Positions 6,549-13,694 of a DNA stretch of 15,001 nt are shown one piece after another. The notes beneath the pieces are model-generated. The model was not told the DNA's origin. It saw only the letters and a list, made by a program, of their open reading frames with translations, and did not search any database. Source of the DNA: Candidatus Nomurabacteria bacterium (GTDB lineage: Bacteria > Patescibacteriota > Minisyncoccia > Phycocordibacterales > UBA9973). Every line of letters begins with the position of its first letter. Position 1 is the first letter of the stretch. Location of the stretch: positions 2,485-17,485 of the forward strand of contig CALRHN010000008.1 in assembly GCA_943359425.1 (NCBI GenBank), written 5' to 3'. Both the position numbers and the translations under genes were made by a program.

Positions 6549-7055
6549 TTAGAGAGCCGTACAAGCCATCGTTGTCGCATCAATAGCCGACAATGCGCCT
6601 CCAGCAACTTGTGCCGTAGTAAGGGATGTTGATGTCGTTACGCGTGATACTCCCGAGTAGTCAACACAAGCGTATGCTCCGCTACTAAGTTTAACGGACA
6701 CTGCCCATTTACCTCCGTTTGTAGGGGTAGTAGCTTCAGATACACAACCGCTATTCGTACCGGTAAGAGTACCGAGGTTCGCCAAAAGATTACCGAGACC
6801 ACTATTAGCCGTTTCGAAAACAGAGTTAGCTGTAAGCGTTGCACAGTCACCTGTAGGATCTGCCGCTGGTGTGGCATTTGACCAGAGTTGAGCTTGAGCT
6901 CTCATATTTGAAAGCTGAGCCTGGATCTTCGCATCATTTGCACGAGAACGAGCCGTACCGAGCGACGTGAGAACGATAGCCGCCAAGATACCGATGATGG
7001 CGATGACGACCAAGAGTTCGATGAGTGTGAAACCTTTCTTGAGATTCTTAATCAT
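6549..7055 (-). CDS. Type IV pilin, paralogue 1 of the tandem set (candidate major pilin)
   Basis: This is a predicted structural pilin of 168 residues. The leader MIKNLKKG precedes FTLIELLVVIAIIGILAAIVLTSL, with Glu at mature position 5. The C-terminal domain has GGKWAVSVKLSSGAYACVDYSG. It has four cysteines (71, 104, 130, 165), two more than its paralogues, so a second disulfide is possible. Its codon use looks more A/T-rich than its neighbours. It has a perfect extended -10, a long leader of about 80 bases with a stable hairpin, and a terminator behind it. These signs of a strong, separate transcript make it my candidate for the major pilin, but this is inference. No Shine-Dalgarno is seen. 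Confidence 0.92.
   Translation of the reverse strand: MIKNLKKGFTLIELLVVIAIIGILAAIVLTSLGTARSRANDAKIQAQLSNMRAQAQLWSNATPAADPTGDCATLTANSVFETANSGLGNLLANLGTLTGTNSGCVSEATTPTNGGKWAVSVKLSSGAYACVDYSGVSRVTTSTSLTTAQVAGGALSAIDATTMACTAL
6964..7037 (-). repeat. 74-bp identical block, copy in first pilin gene
   Basis: Identical to 6362-6435 in the second pilin gene. It covers the coding bases for the leader end and hydrophobic helix. Confidence 0.9.
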
Positions 7056-7082
7056 AATAAAAATATACTAATAAATAATTAT

Positions 7083-7116
7083 GCGGATTGCCGGACAGTA
7101 ACGAAGGGCAATACGC
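7083..7116 (-). promoter_or_regulatory. Hairpin in the 5' leader of the first pilin
   Basis: Within the predicted 80-base leader the minus strand has GCG-T-ATTGCC, a 14-base loop, then GGCAAT-C-CGC: nine pairs with one mismatch. There is no T run, so it is not a terminator. It may protect the mRNA from decay or control translation. Confidence 0.5.
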
Positions 7117-7141
7117 GCGACCTATTTCTTATAATGGCCTT

Positions 7142-7147
7142 ATTATA
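7142..7147 (-). promoter_or_regulatory. Extended -10 promoter of first pilin gene
   Basis: The minus strand reads TGCTATAAT, a perfect -10 with a TGn extension, giving a leader of about 80 bases before the ATG at 7055. The downstream bases (AAGGCCATTATAAG) resemble those after the third pilin's promoter. A possible -35 (TTGTAT) lies 19 bases upstream, inside the adjacent dyad. Confidence 0.6.
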
Positions 7148-7148
7148 G

Positions 7149-7187
7149 CACAAGGCCGCACTTCTAATACAAGCACGGCACCTTGTG
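7149..7187. promoter_or_regulatory. Dyad between pilC and the first pilin
   Basis: CACAAGG at 7149-7155 pairs perfectly with CCTTGTG at 7181-7187, and inner bases extend the stem with a small bulge and two wobble pairs. No T run follows on either strand. It lies in the 153-bp gap just after pilC and immediately upstream of the pilin -10, so it could be an operator or a weak terminator for pilC. Confidence 0.4.
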
Positions 7188-7208
7188 GATAAGTATTCCA
7201 GCCTTATT

Positions 7209-8411
7209 TTAATGGATGGAAGAGGCGATGTTATAGATAGGAACGAGGACGGAAACGAGGAGAACGCCGACGCCCAGACCGAGCGTAACGATCATGATCG
7301 GTTCGATGAGAGAGACGAGTGTGTCGACAGCGTCATCGACTTCGCGCTTGTAGAAACGGGCAAGCGTCTTCAATATGCCGGCAAGTCCGCCCGTCTCTTC
7401 GCCGACTTTGACCATTTGCACCATGATACCCGGAATGTGCTGGTGTTTGGCGAGAGAATCGGAGAGCGATGCGCCGCTCTTCACGGCCTCCCCCGCATCT
7501 TTGAGGATGAGGGCGTAGACCTTGTTGCCGACGACTTCGCCCGTGATCTCGATGGCGCGGACGATAGAGATACCGGAAGAGAGCATGGTGTCCATGTTAT
7601 CCGCCATGCGCGAGAGATAGAGCTTGCGGAACAAGGGACCGACAGCAGGAATAGAGAGTTTCAGATTGTCGAGATAGGTCTTGCCGACTTCTTTGCGCGA
7701 GAGCCACCAGACGTATCCGACGCCGATGAGGAAGAAGATGAGCACGAAGAGGCCGTAGTTGACGAAGAAGCTCGAGATATTCATGACGATGCGCGTATAG
7801 ACGGGAACGTCCTGCCCCGATTCGACGATGATGGCGGAGAGTTTCGGGATGACGAGGACGAACATGAGTATCATGACGGCAAAGAAGACGAATATGACGA
7901 AGGCCGGATAGATCAAGGCATTGCGCGTTTTCGCCGTGAGCTCGTACGAGCGATCCAAGTATTCGGCGAGATATCCGAATGTCTGATTGAGCTTGCCCGA
8001 TTCTTCCCCCGCCTTGACCATGTTCACATAGAAATCGGAGAAGACGTCGGGATGTTTTGCGAGGGCGCCCGAGATCGAGAACCCCGCCTGCAAGTCGTCC
8101 ACGACCGTCGTGAGCTTGGCTTTGAGAAGTTTATTCTCGGCATTGGCCGCCAAGAGCGAGAATGCCTTGAGGGCGGAGACTTGCGCCTCGAAGAGCGTCG
8201 AGATCTGACGCGAGAGGATGACGATCTCTTTCTGCGGAACATGCTCGAAGATAGAGATCTGGAGAACGGATTTCTCTTCTTCGCCCTTGATGGAGACGAT
8301 GATGAGGCCGCGGCGCTGAAGGGCGAGTATGGCGAGGTCTTTGGACGGCGCATCAACAGCACCTTCTTTCTTCTCTCCGGTATTCGTAACGGCTTTGTAT
8401 TTGAAATTCAT
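7209..8411 (-). CDS. pilC: Type IV pilus inner-membrane platform protein PilC (GspF family)
   Basis: This polytopic membrane protein is thought to couple the PilB and PilT motors to pilin assembly and disassembly. The 400-residue length is normal. Two GspF domains are visible: the first (about 70-190) contains LSRQISTLFEAQVSALKAF and the second (about 270-395) contains LYLSRMADNMDTMLSSGISIVRA. The helices lie near 166-190, 214-236 and 367-392. The repeated motifs MVKAGEESGKL and MVKVGEETGGL mark the two homologous halves. It follows pilT by 34 bases, a spacer made almost wholly of 7-bp repeat units, and ends before a 153-bp gap. No Shine-Dalgarno is seen; the ATG at 8411 directly abuts the repeat. 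Confidence 0.96.
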   Translation of the reverse strand: MNFKYKAVTNTGEKKEGAVDAPSKDLAILALQRRGLIIVSIKGEEEKSVLQISIFEHVPQKEIVILSRQISTLFEAQVSALKAFSLLAANAENKLLKAKLTTVVDDLQAGFSISGALAKHPDVFSDFYVNMVKAGEESGKLNQTFGYLAEYLDRSYELTAKTRNALIYPAFVIFVFFAVMILMFVLVIPKLSAIIVESGQDVPVYTRIVMNISSFFVNYGLFVLIFFLIGVGYVWWLSRKEVGKTYLDNLKLSIPAVGPLFRKLYLSRMADNMDTMLSSGISIVRAIEITGEVVGNKVYALILKDAGEAVKSGASLSDSLAKHQHIPGIMVQMVKVGEETGGLAGILKTLARFYKREVDDAVDTLVSLIEPIMIVTLGLGVGVLLVSVLVPIYNIASSIH

Positions 8412-8439
8412 TGGTTAGTGAGTAGAAAATAGTTAGTAG
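8412..8439 (-). repeat. Heptamer-period spacer before pilC
   Basis: Four consecutive 7-bp units of the form CTANNNN on the minus strand fill the pilT-pilC spacer and end exactly at the pilC ATG. The CTA core is fixed while the other four bases vary (CTACTAA, then TTTT, CTCA and ACCA types). Confidence 0.75.
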
Positions 8440-8445
8440 AAAGTT

Positions 8446-9507
8446 TTACAAAAGTCTTTCCAATGCTTTCGGATTAAACGAATGCAAATACGCATTCTCC
8501 ATGGTTATCTCCCCTGCGCGGACGAGTTCGAGGAGGGATCGGTTCATGTCGATCATGCCGCTCTCATTGCCTGTCTCAATGACAACATCGATCTCGTGCG
8601 TGCGTTTCTCGCGGATGAGATTGCCGACAGCGTTGTTGTTGATGAGCAATTCATATGCGGGAACGAGTCCGCCGGCAATGCGCGGAATGAGACGCTGGGA
8701 GAAGATGCCGAGGAGGGACGCGGCGAGCTGGACGCGGATCTGATCCTGCTGACCCGGCGGGAAAGAATCGACGATACGGTCGATGGTCTGGGAAGCATTG
8801 TTTGTGTGAAGCGTCGAGAAGACGAGGTGGCCGGTTTCTGCGGCCGTCACTGCGGTGGCGATCGTTTCCGGAGAGCGCATTTCACCGAGCATGATGACAT
8901 TGACGTCTTCGCGGAAGACGGATTTGAGCGCCGACGCGAAATCATGCGTGTCGATGCCCACTTCGCGCTGATCGATGATGGAATGCGCCGGCTCGAAGAG
9001 ATATTCGATCGGATCCTCGATGGTGACGATGTGCTCGGCACGCTCCGTGTTGATGAGATTGATGAGCGATGACATCGTCGTTGATTTGCCTTGGCCGACG
9101 GGACCGACGATGAGGAAGAAGCCTTGTTTCTTCGCGGCAAATGTCTTCAAGACTTCAGGAAGTTTCAGCTCGGCGAGGGTGCGGACTTTGGGAATGAGGC
9201 GCAGTGCGATGGCGATGAAGCCTTTCTGATAGAAAGCGTTGCCGCGCAGGCGGGCTTCGCCGCGGAAATCGTATGAGAAATCTATTTCCTGATTCTCGAG
9301 GAAGCGATCGAGCTTTTTCTTGTCGCCCAAGAGGACGCCCAGGATGCCGATGACCTGATCTTTCGTCAGGACAGATTCTTTCACGAGAAAAATGAGTTCC
9401 GATGCGACGCGGATGGCCGGATGGCGGTCGACCGACAGATGCAGATCGGATCCGTTTTCGCGGATGAGCGTGAGCACGAGGTCTTCGATGATTTTTGTGT
9501 AGTCCAT
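8446..9507 (-). CDS. pilT: Type IV pilus retraction ATPase PilT
   Basis: This cytoplasmic hexameric ATPase drives pilus disassembly and retraction. The 353-residue length fits PilT and is too short for PilB. The N-terminal PAS-like domain is followed by Walker A GPVGQGKST (135-143), with Val and Gln in the positions usually held by Thr and Ser. The Asp box is IEDPIEYLF (163-171), Walker B is VIMLGEM with Glu209, and the His box is HLVFSTLHT (227-235). The C-terminal part has AVGNLIRE and AGEITMENAY, as in PilT proteins. It lies 12 bases after the receiver gene and upstream of pilC, so the three are likely one operon. Being next to a receiver suggests that retraction is under signal control. 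Confidence 0.95.
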   Translation of the reverse strand: MDYTKIIEDLVLTLIRENGSDLHLSVDRHPAIRVASELIFLVKESVLTKDQVIGILGVLLGDKKKLDRFLENQEIDFSYDFRGEARLRGNAFYQKGFIAIALRLIPKVRTLAELKLPEVLKTFAAKKQGFFLIVGPVGQGKSTTMSSLINLINTERAEHIVTIEDPIEYLFEPAHSIIDQREVGIDTHDFASALKSVFREDVNVIMLGEMRSPETIATAVTAAETGHLVFSTLHTNNASQTIDRIVDSFPPGQQDQIRVQLAASLLGIFSQRLIPRIAGGLVPAYELLINNNAVGNLIREKRTHEIDVVIETGNESGMIDMNRSLLELVRAGEITMENAYLHSFNPKALERLL

Positions 9508-9519
9508 AAAATATGAAAA

Positions 9520-9903
9520 TTATTTCTTATCCAAGATGGCGAGCACTTGTGCGATGACTTCGGACGGTGTCGTCGATGCCTTGACAATATAGCCCGCCGC
9601 ACCGAGATCAGTCCCCTGTTTTATGTCGGATTCCTGTCCGCGGTTCGAGAGGATGATCTTCGTCGCCTTCGGCGCAAGACCTTCAGCTTTGATCTTTTCG
9701 AGGAGTTCAAATCCGTCGACGACAGGCATGACGATATCGAGCAGAATGACGTCAGGAACAAATCCTTCGTGCAGTTTCTCGAGCGCAGGCACGCCACCTA
9801 ACGCTGTCGTCACCTCGAAATTCGACTGGCTGAATTTCAGCGCATACATGTCGAGGAGAAAGTTGTCGTCGTCAACGATGAAAATTTTTCTTTTGCCGCC
9901 CAT
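9520..9903 (-). CDS. CheY-like single-domain response regulator
   Basis: This stand-alone receiver has 127 residues and no output domain. Key residues are present: the acidic pocket Asp11-Asp12, the phosphoacceptor Asp56 in LLDIVMP, Ser86 in the switch position (IILSNRG), and Lys108 in GYIVKA. Such proteins act by binding a partner when phosphorylated; PilG and PilH are the known examples that act on pili. No histidine kinase is in the window, so the signal source lies elsewhere. It is the first gene of the receiver-pilT-pilC unit, 38 bases after pilB, with a -10-like element close to its ATG. Its direct partner is unknown; PilT or PilB is the natural guess from position. Confidence 0.93.
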   Translation of the reverse strand: MGGKRKIFIVDDDNFLLDMYALKFSQSNFEVTTALGGVPALEKLHEGFVPDVILLDIVMPVVDGFELLEKIKAEGLAPKATKIILSNRGQESDIKQGTDLGAAGYIVKASTTPSEVIAQVLAILDKK

Positions 9904-9915
9904 AATGGTTTACTA

Positions 9916-9926
9916 ATTATAGTATA
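9916..9926 (-). promoter_or_regulatory. -10 region for the receiver-pilT-pilC unit
   Basis: The minus strand reads TATACTATAAT across 9926-9916, offering two overlapping -10 hexamers, TATACT and TATAAT. Either would give a leader of only about 6-11 bases before the ATG at 9903, so the mRNA would be almost leaderless. No clear -35 is seen. Confidence 0.4.
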
Positions 9927-9941
9927 AGCACTTCCCTTTGC

Positions 9942-11666
9942 CTAGAGAGTGTACACTTCTTGAAACGGCACTTCGCCTTGAATGCTCTTGATAATGGCGT
10001 CTTCCTTCATGGTGATGAGACCTTTGCCGCGGACGAGTTTATAGATATCGGTGTCGACAGGATTCTTCAGAATGAGGCTCTGCACGTCTTTGTCGATCTT
10101 GAACATTTCGAATACGGCGACGCGGCCGCGCGTGCCCGACGGACAATCGGACGACGGAACGGCTTCGTGGAATGAGCCGTTCGGGATCTCGGATTTGAAT
10201 TCAGCCGGCAGATCGGCGAACTGCTTGTCGAGGAGGATCTTCATGCTCTCGTCGGTCTCAACGGGATGTTTCGACGTCGGACAGATGACGCGAACGAGAC
10301 GCTGGGCGATGGCGAGAATCAAAGTCGGTGCGATCAGATACGGATCGACGCCCATGTCGATAAGACGCGGAATGACGCCAATGGAATTATTCGTGTGGAG
10401 CGTCGAGAAGACGAGGTGGCCCGTGAGCGCGGCTTGGATGGCAAGCTGGGCAGTTTCCTTGTCGCGGATCTCTCCCACCATGATGATGTCGGGGTCCTGA
10501 CGGAGAATGGAGCGCAGGCCGGACGCGAACGTATAGCCGATCTCGGGCATGACCTGCGACTGGTTCATGTCGGGAATGTGATATTCCACCGGATCTTCGA
10601 GAGAGACAACGTTGGATTTCTCGCGGTCGATCTCGTTCAACATCGAATAGAGCGTCGTGGACTTACCGGACCCTGTCGGACCGGTGATGAGGATGAGACC
10701 GTACGGACGGCCAAGAGCTTCGCGGATCATTTCGAGATTGCGTTTCGACAGACCGATGGAGTCGAGAGATTTCACCCCGCGGTCGGAGTCGAGAATACGC
10801 ATGACGACTTTCTCGCCGTAGTATGCGGGAAGCGTCGAGACGCGGAAGTCGATCTTACGGCCAAGAACTTTCGCCGAGAAGGATCCGTCCTGGGGCTTGC
10901 GCTTCTCGTCGAGGCGCAGTTTCGCCAAGATTTTGATACGAGCGACGACGCCGGCGTACGCTTTGAGCGGCAATTTGAGCGTCGTGTAGAGAATACCGTC
11001 GACGCGGAAGCGGACTTTGACGTCCGTGCCGCTGTTTTCGATATGGATATCGGATGCATTACCTTCCACTGCATTGTTGATGATGACGGCGACGATCTTG
11101 ATGATGGGCGCATCTTCGACGATCTTCTCTTCTTCGCCCGGTTTCAACTTATCCTGTATCTTATTGCTCTCGACGACGATGTCTTTCGCGTCTTTGATCT
11201 CCGAATCGAAATCAGAGAGCGCCTGTTCGACTTCGCCCGTGATGCCCTTGTAGTTGTCGAGAATGACTTTGAAATCTTTGGACGTGATGAGGAAGACTTT
11301 GAAGGGCACACCAAGTTTTGCTGTGATGAACTGCAGGGCATCCATGGCCGCGATATTGTCGGGATCGGTGATGCCCACTTCGAGGACGCCGTCGGTGAGT
11401 CCGATCGGTGCGAAGTTATAGTGCTTCGCCGAGTCTTCGGGAATGTATTTGAGGATGTCGGATGAGAGCGTTGATGCGTCGATGGTTTTCGACGGAATGG
11501 AATAAAAGGCGCTCTTCCATGCGAGAAGGTCGCCTTCTTTGATGCCGCGCGCGAGGAGCGCTTCGTCTATGTCGCCCGCATATTTTTCGCCTGCCTCTCG
11601 TACTATGGAAGGAACATCCTCTTCCTTGATGGCGCCGCGATTGATGAGTTCTTCGAGAAAAGTCAT
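9942..11666 (-). CDS. pilB: Type IV pilus extension ATPase PilB (GspE family)
   Basis: This cytoplasmic hexameric ATPase powers pilus extension. The 574-residue length and the N-terminal GspE-type domain (about 40-150, with YIPEDSAKHYNFAPIG) separate it from PilT. Walker A is GPTGSGKST (329-337). The Asp box is LEDPVEYHIP, Walker B is DIIMVGEIRD with Glu399, and the His box is HLVFSTLHT (417-425). The usual zinc site of four cysteines is reduced: only Cys462 (CPTSK) and Cys508 (CPSGTRGR) remain, one from each CxxC pair. It follows the PilP-position gene by 7 bases and ends the pilN-O-P-B run. No Shine-Dalgarno is seen before the ATG at 11666. Confidence 0.95.
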   Translation of the reverse strand: MTFLEELINRGAIKEEDVPSIVREAGEKYAGDIDEALLARGIKEGDLLAWKSAFYSIPSKTIDASTLSSDILKYIPEDSAKHYNFAPIGLTDGVLEVGITDPDNIAAMDALQFITAKLGVPFKVFLITSKDFKVILDNYKGITGEVEQALSDFDSEIKDAKDIVVESNKIQDKLKPGEEEKIVEDAPIIKIVAVIINNAVEGNASDIHIENSGTDVKVRFRVDGILYTTLKLPLKAYAGVVARIKILAKLRLDEKRKPQDGSFSAKVLGRKIDFRVSTLPAYYGEKVVMRILDSDRGVKSLDSIGLSKRNLEMIREALGRPYGLILITGPTGSGKSTTLYSMLNEIDREKSNVVSLEDPVEYHIPDMNQSQVMPEIGYTFASGLRSILRQDPDIIMVGEIRDKETAQLAIQAALTGHLVFSTLHTNNSIGVIPRLIDMGVDPYLIAPTLILAIAQRLVRVICPTSKHPVETDESMKILLDKQFADLPAEFKSEIPNGSFHEAVPSSDCPSGTRGRVAVFEMFKIDKDVQSLILKNPVDTDIYKLVRGKGLITMKEDAIIKSIQGEVPFQEVYTL

Positions 11667-11673
11667 AGAGCGT

Positions 11674-12318
11674 TTAATGCGCTCCGGCCGTTTGTGCTGT
11701 TTTGAAACTGACCGGAGAGCCTGTTGCGATTACCGTCCCGATCTGAGCCTTCGCAACGAAGAAATATGTCGTGTTCGGCAAGAGGCCGGTTATGGCCTGG
11801 CTGAATTGCCCCGCAGTTGCTTGAGCGATTGGCACGGTCTTGTTCGAGAGCGTATCGATGGAAAGACCGTATTCGAACCAGCGAGTCACGTTCGTTGCTC
11901 CGGCGATAAGCGTGCCGTTGAATGTCGCGCCGGTTGCCGTAATCGCTGAAGGAGCGTTCGTCGCGACCGGAGAAACCACTCCTCCATCACTGCCAACGGG
12001 AGCGAACGGATTCGGCCTGCCCGGATTCGGATCTTCGGGAAGTGGTCGGCTAAAATCCTGGAGCGCAGCGAATCCGGCATCGGCAAAAAGGCTATCATCG
12101 AGACGGATCGTATTGATGTTGAGCAGTGTGGTCAAGAAATCACGTCCGACAGTGGCATCCGCACCGGCATTGCCACTCGAATCCGTGACGCCGGTAGTCG
12201 TCGTCTGTAGAGCTGCGGTTGGAGTCGACGCGCTCTTCTTGAAGAAAACACTATACCCCGCGATGGCAAGAACGAGGAGGATGACACCTATGATTATTTT
12301 CTTGATCATTTTTTTCAT
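11674..12318 (-). CDS. PilP-position membrane protein with fibronectin-like domain
   Basis: This 214-residue protein has one N-terminal membrane helix (about 6-26), with the rest outside. There is no lipobox, unlike proteobacterial PilP. A Ser/Thr/Ala-rich linker (29-58) leads to a conserved-looking stretch around 63-108 with LDDSLFADAGFAALQDF, ending in PNPGRPNPFAPVG. The GRxNPF piece resembles the RDPF region of PilP. Residues about 112-207 look like a fibronectin type III domain (SAITATGATFNGTL, RWFEYG, ITGLLPNTTYFFVAKA). It starts 1 base after the pilO stop and ends 7 bases before pilB, where pilP/pilQ sit in other bacteria. I infer an alignment-complex role, perhaps replacing PilP. It could instead be a wall-binding partner. 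The family assignment is tentative. Confidence 0.7.
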   Translation of the reverse strand: MKKMIKKIIIGVILLVLAIAGYSVFFKKSASTPTAALQTTTTGVTDSSGNAGADATVGRDFLTTLLNINTIRLDDSLFADAGFAALQDFSRPLPEDPNPGRPNPFAPVGSDGGVVSPVATNAPSAITATGATFNGTLIAGATNVTRWFEYGLSIDTLSNKTVPIAQATAGQFSQAITGLLPNTTYFFVAKAQIGTVIATGSPVSFKTAQTAGAH

Positions 12319-12319
12319 A

Positions 12320-12895
12320 TCAGTTCTTGAGCCAATAGGTCTTTATCTTTATATTGTACTTGTATGAATTGAGGACGTTCGTATCGCTCGAAGAAAACGT
12401 GACAGACGAGATATCGACGACGCGAAGGCTCTTCTCGAGATCGCCGATGAATTTGAGAAAATTGCCGTACGAAGCTTCTGTTGAAAATTCGAGATTGAAA
12501 GTCCCGTACTCTTTCGCAGCTTCAGCGATGGCTCCCGGCGTCGCCCCCGCGAACTGATCGGCGCTCGTAGCAGCGGTCGGCGCGTCGAATTTCACGTTAT
12601 TGATCGTCATGCCGTATCCCTGTGCGATGCGCTGGATATCGATGATGAGAGTGATGTTGTTCACGGAATCAGGCAGAAGTTTCGAAAGGCGGTCGAGTGA
12701 ATCCTGCGGAAAGGCATGGAATTTGGAAGAGAGTGCATCACGGACTTTCTGGAGCTTCAAGGAATTGTCGAGGGCGCTGGAATACGAAGCGGCATCAACG
12801 TTCAGTTTCTTGATCTCGCTGTAGGTCGGATTCGTGAAAAGGACGAAGGAAGCGATCGAAGCGACTATTAATATGATGGGAAAAATGAATCTCAT
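12320..12895 (-). CDS. pilO: Type IV pilus alignment protein PilO-like
   Basis: This bitopic inner-membrane protein pairs with PilN in the alignment complex. It has 191 residues. A single helix (about 4-20) starts almost at the N-terminus with no cytoplasmic tail. A likely coiled coil follows (25-60), and then a globular domain (about 80-190), with YGTFNLEFSTEASYGNFLKFIGDLEKSLRVVDI being typical of PilO ferredoxin-like domains in residues 130-162. An Ala/Thr/Pro-rich loop (105-124) interrupts it. It lies between pilN (4 bases upstream) and the PilP-position gene (1 base downstream). Sequence similarity in PilO is low in general, so position carries much of the call. Confidence 0.85.
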   Translation of the reverse strand: MRFIFPIILIVASIASFVLFTNPTYSEIKKLNVDAASYSSALDNSLKLQKVRDALSSKFHAFPQDSLDRLSKLLPDSVNNITLIIDIQRIAQGYGMTINNVKFDAPTAATSADQFAGATPGAIAEAAKEYGTFNLEFSTEASYGNFLKFIGDLEKSLRVVDISSVTFSSSDTNVLNSYKYNIKIKTYWLKN

Positions 12896-12899
12896 ATGG

Positions 12900-13559
12900 T
12901 CATTGACTTATCGCTGGCCCGGCCGCCGGACCGGCTGCGGCCGGAGGAGTGCTCGCGCCTCCACCCTTCTGAAGATTTTCTTCAAAAGACACGAATGACG
13001 AATCAACGGAAAAAGCAAGATCGAATGTCACTGCACCGCTACGGTCGTCGAGGGCAAGGTTGGAGAAGATCGGATCCTTGAAATATTTATTCGTGCCGAA
13101 ACGGTTGGATTCGAGCGCTATGGACGTATAGTCACGCGCGCGGCCGCTCATTTTCACATTCACAAGAGAGGCGTCGCTCGAACTGTCGCGGCTATAATCG
13201 AATCGCGTGAACTGCACCGACTTGAGCGTGATCTGCTCTAATGCGGTAAAGATCGGGGTGACGCTGACATGGTTCTTCAGGATCTCGCTTCCCGCATTGA
13301 TGCGGCGATCAAGCGTCTGGAGGTCTTCGATGAGTCCCGGCTCGAAAGCATCGCGGGCGCGGACGAGGTCGGCATTCATCGAAGCGATCTTCTTGCCGAG
13401 CGAGAGACGGTAGAAATACGTGCCGCCGGCCGCAACGAGTGAGCCGAAGAATATCAATGTCGCGATGAATACGAAAAGGCTGACCGGACGCGAACGAGCG
13501 ACGCGGTCTTCGGCAAGCGGCTTTTTCGGTATGAATGATGTTTGAAAATCCTTGTCCAT
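12900..13559 (-). CDS. pilN: Type IV pilus assembly protein PilN-like
   Basis: This bitopic protein should link PilM in the cytoplasm to PilO outside. I start it at the ATG at 13559 (219 residues); a TTG lies just before it and would add one residue. The short cytoplasmic tail contains TSFIPKKPL, which takes the place of the NLLP motif by which PilN binds PilM in other bacteria. One helix follows (about 27-50), then a coiled coil (about 55-90) and a mixed domain to about 195. The last 20 residues are an Ala/Pro/Gly-rich tail (STPPAAAGPAAGPAISQ). It leads the pilN-O-P-B run and has its own -10 element. It is separated from pilM by a repeat-rich gap. Confidence 0.85.
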   Translation of the reverse strand: MDKDFQTSFIPKKPLAEDRVARSRPVSLFVFIATLIFFGSLVAAGGTYFYRLSLGKKIASMNADLVRARDAFEPGLIEDLQTLDRRINAGSEILKNHVSVTPIFTALEQITLKSVQFTRFDYSRDSSSDASLVNVKMSGRARDYTSIALESNRFGTNKYFKDPIFSNLALDDRSGAVTFDLAFSVDSSFVSFEENLQKGGGASTPPAAAGPAAGPAISQ

Positions 13560-13581
13560 CAAAGAAAAGTCTACAGGAATT

Positions 13582-13587
13582 ATTATA
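13582..13587 (-). promoter_or_regulatory. -10 promoter element of the pilN operon
   Basis: The minus strand has a perfect TATAAT, 20 bases before the second-codon ATG region, giving a leader near 13-16 bases. A weak -35 (TTCGCT) lies 17 bases upstream. This separates pilN-O-P-B from pilM. Confidence 0.45.
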
Positions 13588-13631
13588 CTATAGTATCGCG
13601 CACAAGCGAAAGCTGTTATTAACTTCTGGGC

Positions 13632-13666
13632 TAGTTCTTAGTCTTTAGTCGTTAGTCTTTAGAAAA
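13632..13666 (-). repeat. Heptamer array, left arm, pilM-pilN gap
   Basis: On the plus strand, five units of the form TAGNNNN run in exact 7-bp phase (TAGTTCT, TAGTCTT, TAGTCGT, TAGTCTT, TAGAAAA). Bases 13637-13650 (CTTAGTCTTTAGTC) are the perfect inverse of 13700-13713 in the other arm. Confidence 0.85.
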
Positions 13667-13694
13667 ATTCCCCTAATTCAAGCTCATTGCTCTC

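Noticed and set aside
6451..6564. Upstream extension of the second pilin
   Set aside because: It would run through the terminator and into the first pilin gene, and put 38 extra residues before the leader.
7185..8432. A 415-codon open frame on the plus strand opposite pilC
   Set aside because: It is antisense to a gene with clear GspF motifs. Its product is a low-complexity run rich in Asp, Glu and Arg, as expected from reading the complement of biased codons, and no family motif is seen.
10266..11465. A 399-codon plus-strand frame opposite pilB
   Set aside because: It lies antisense to the Walker motifs of PilB, and its product has a charged low-complexity composition. It arises because the pilB codons rarely give stops on the complement.
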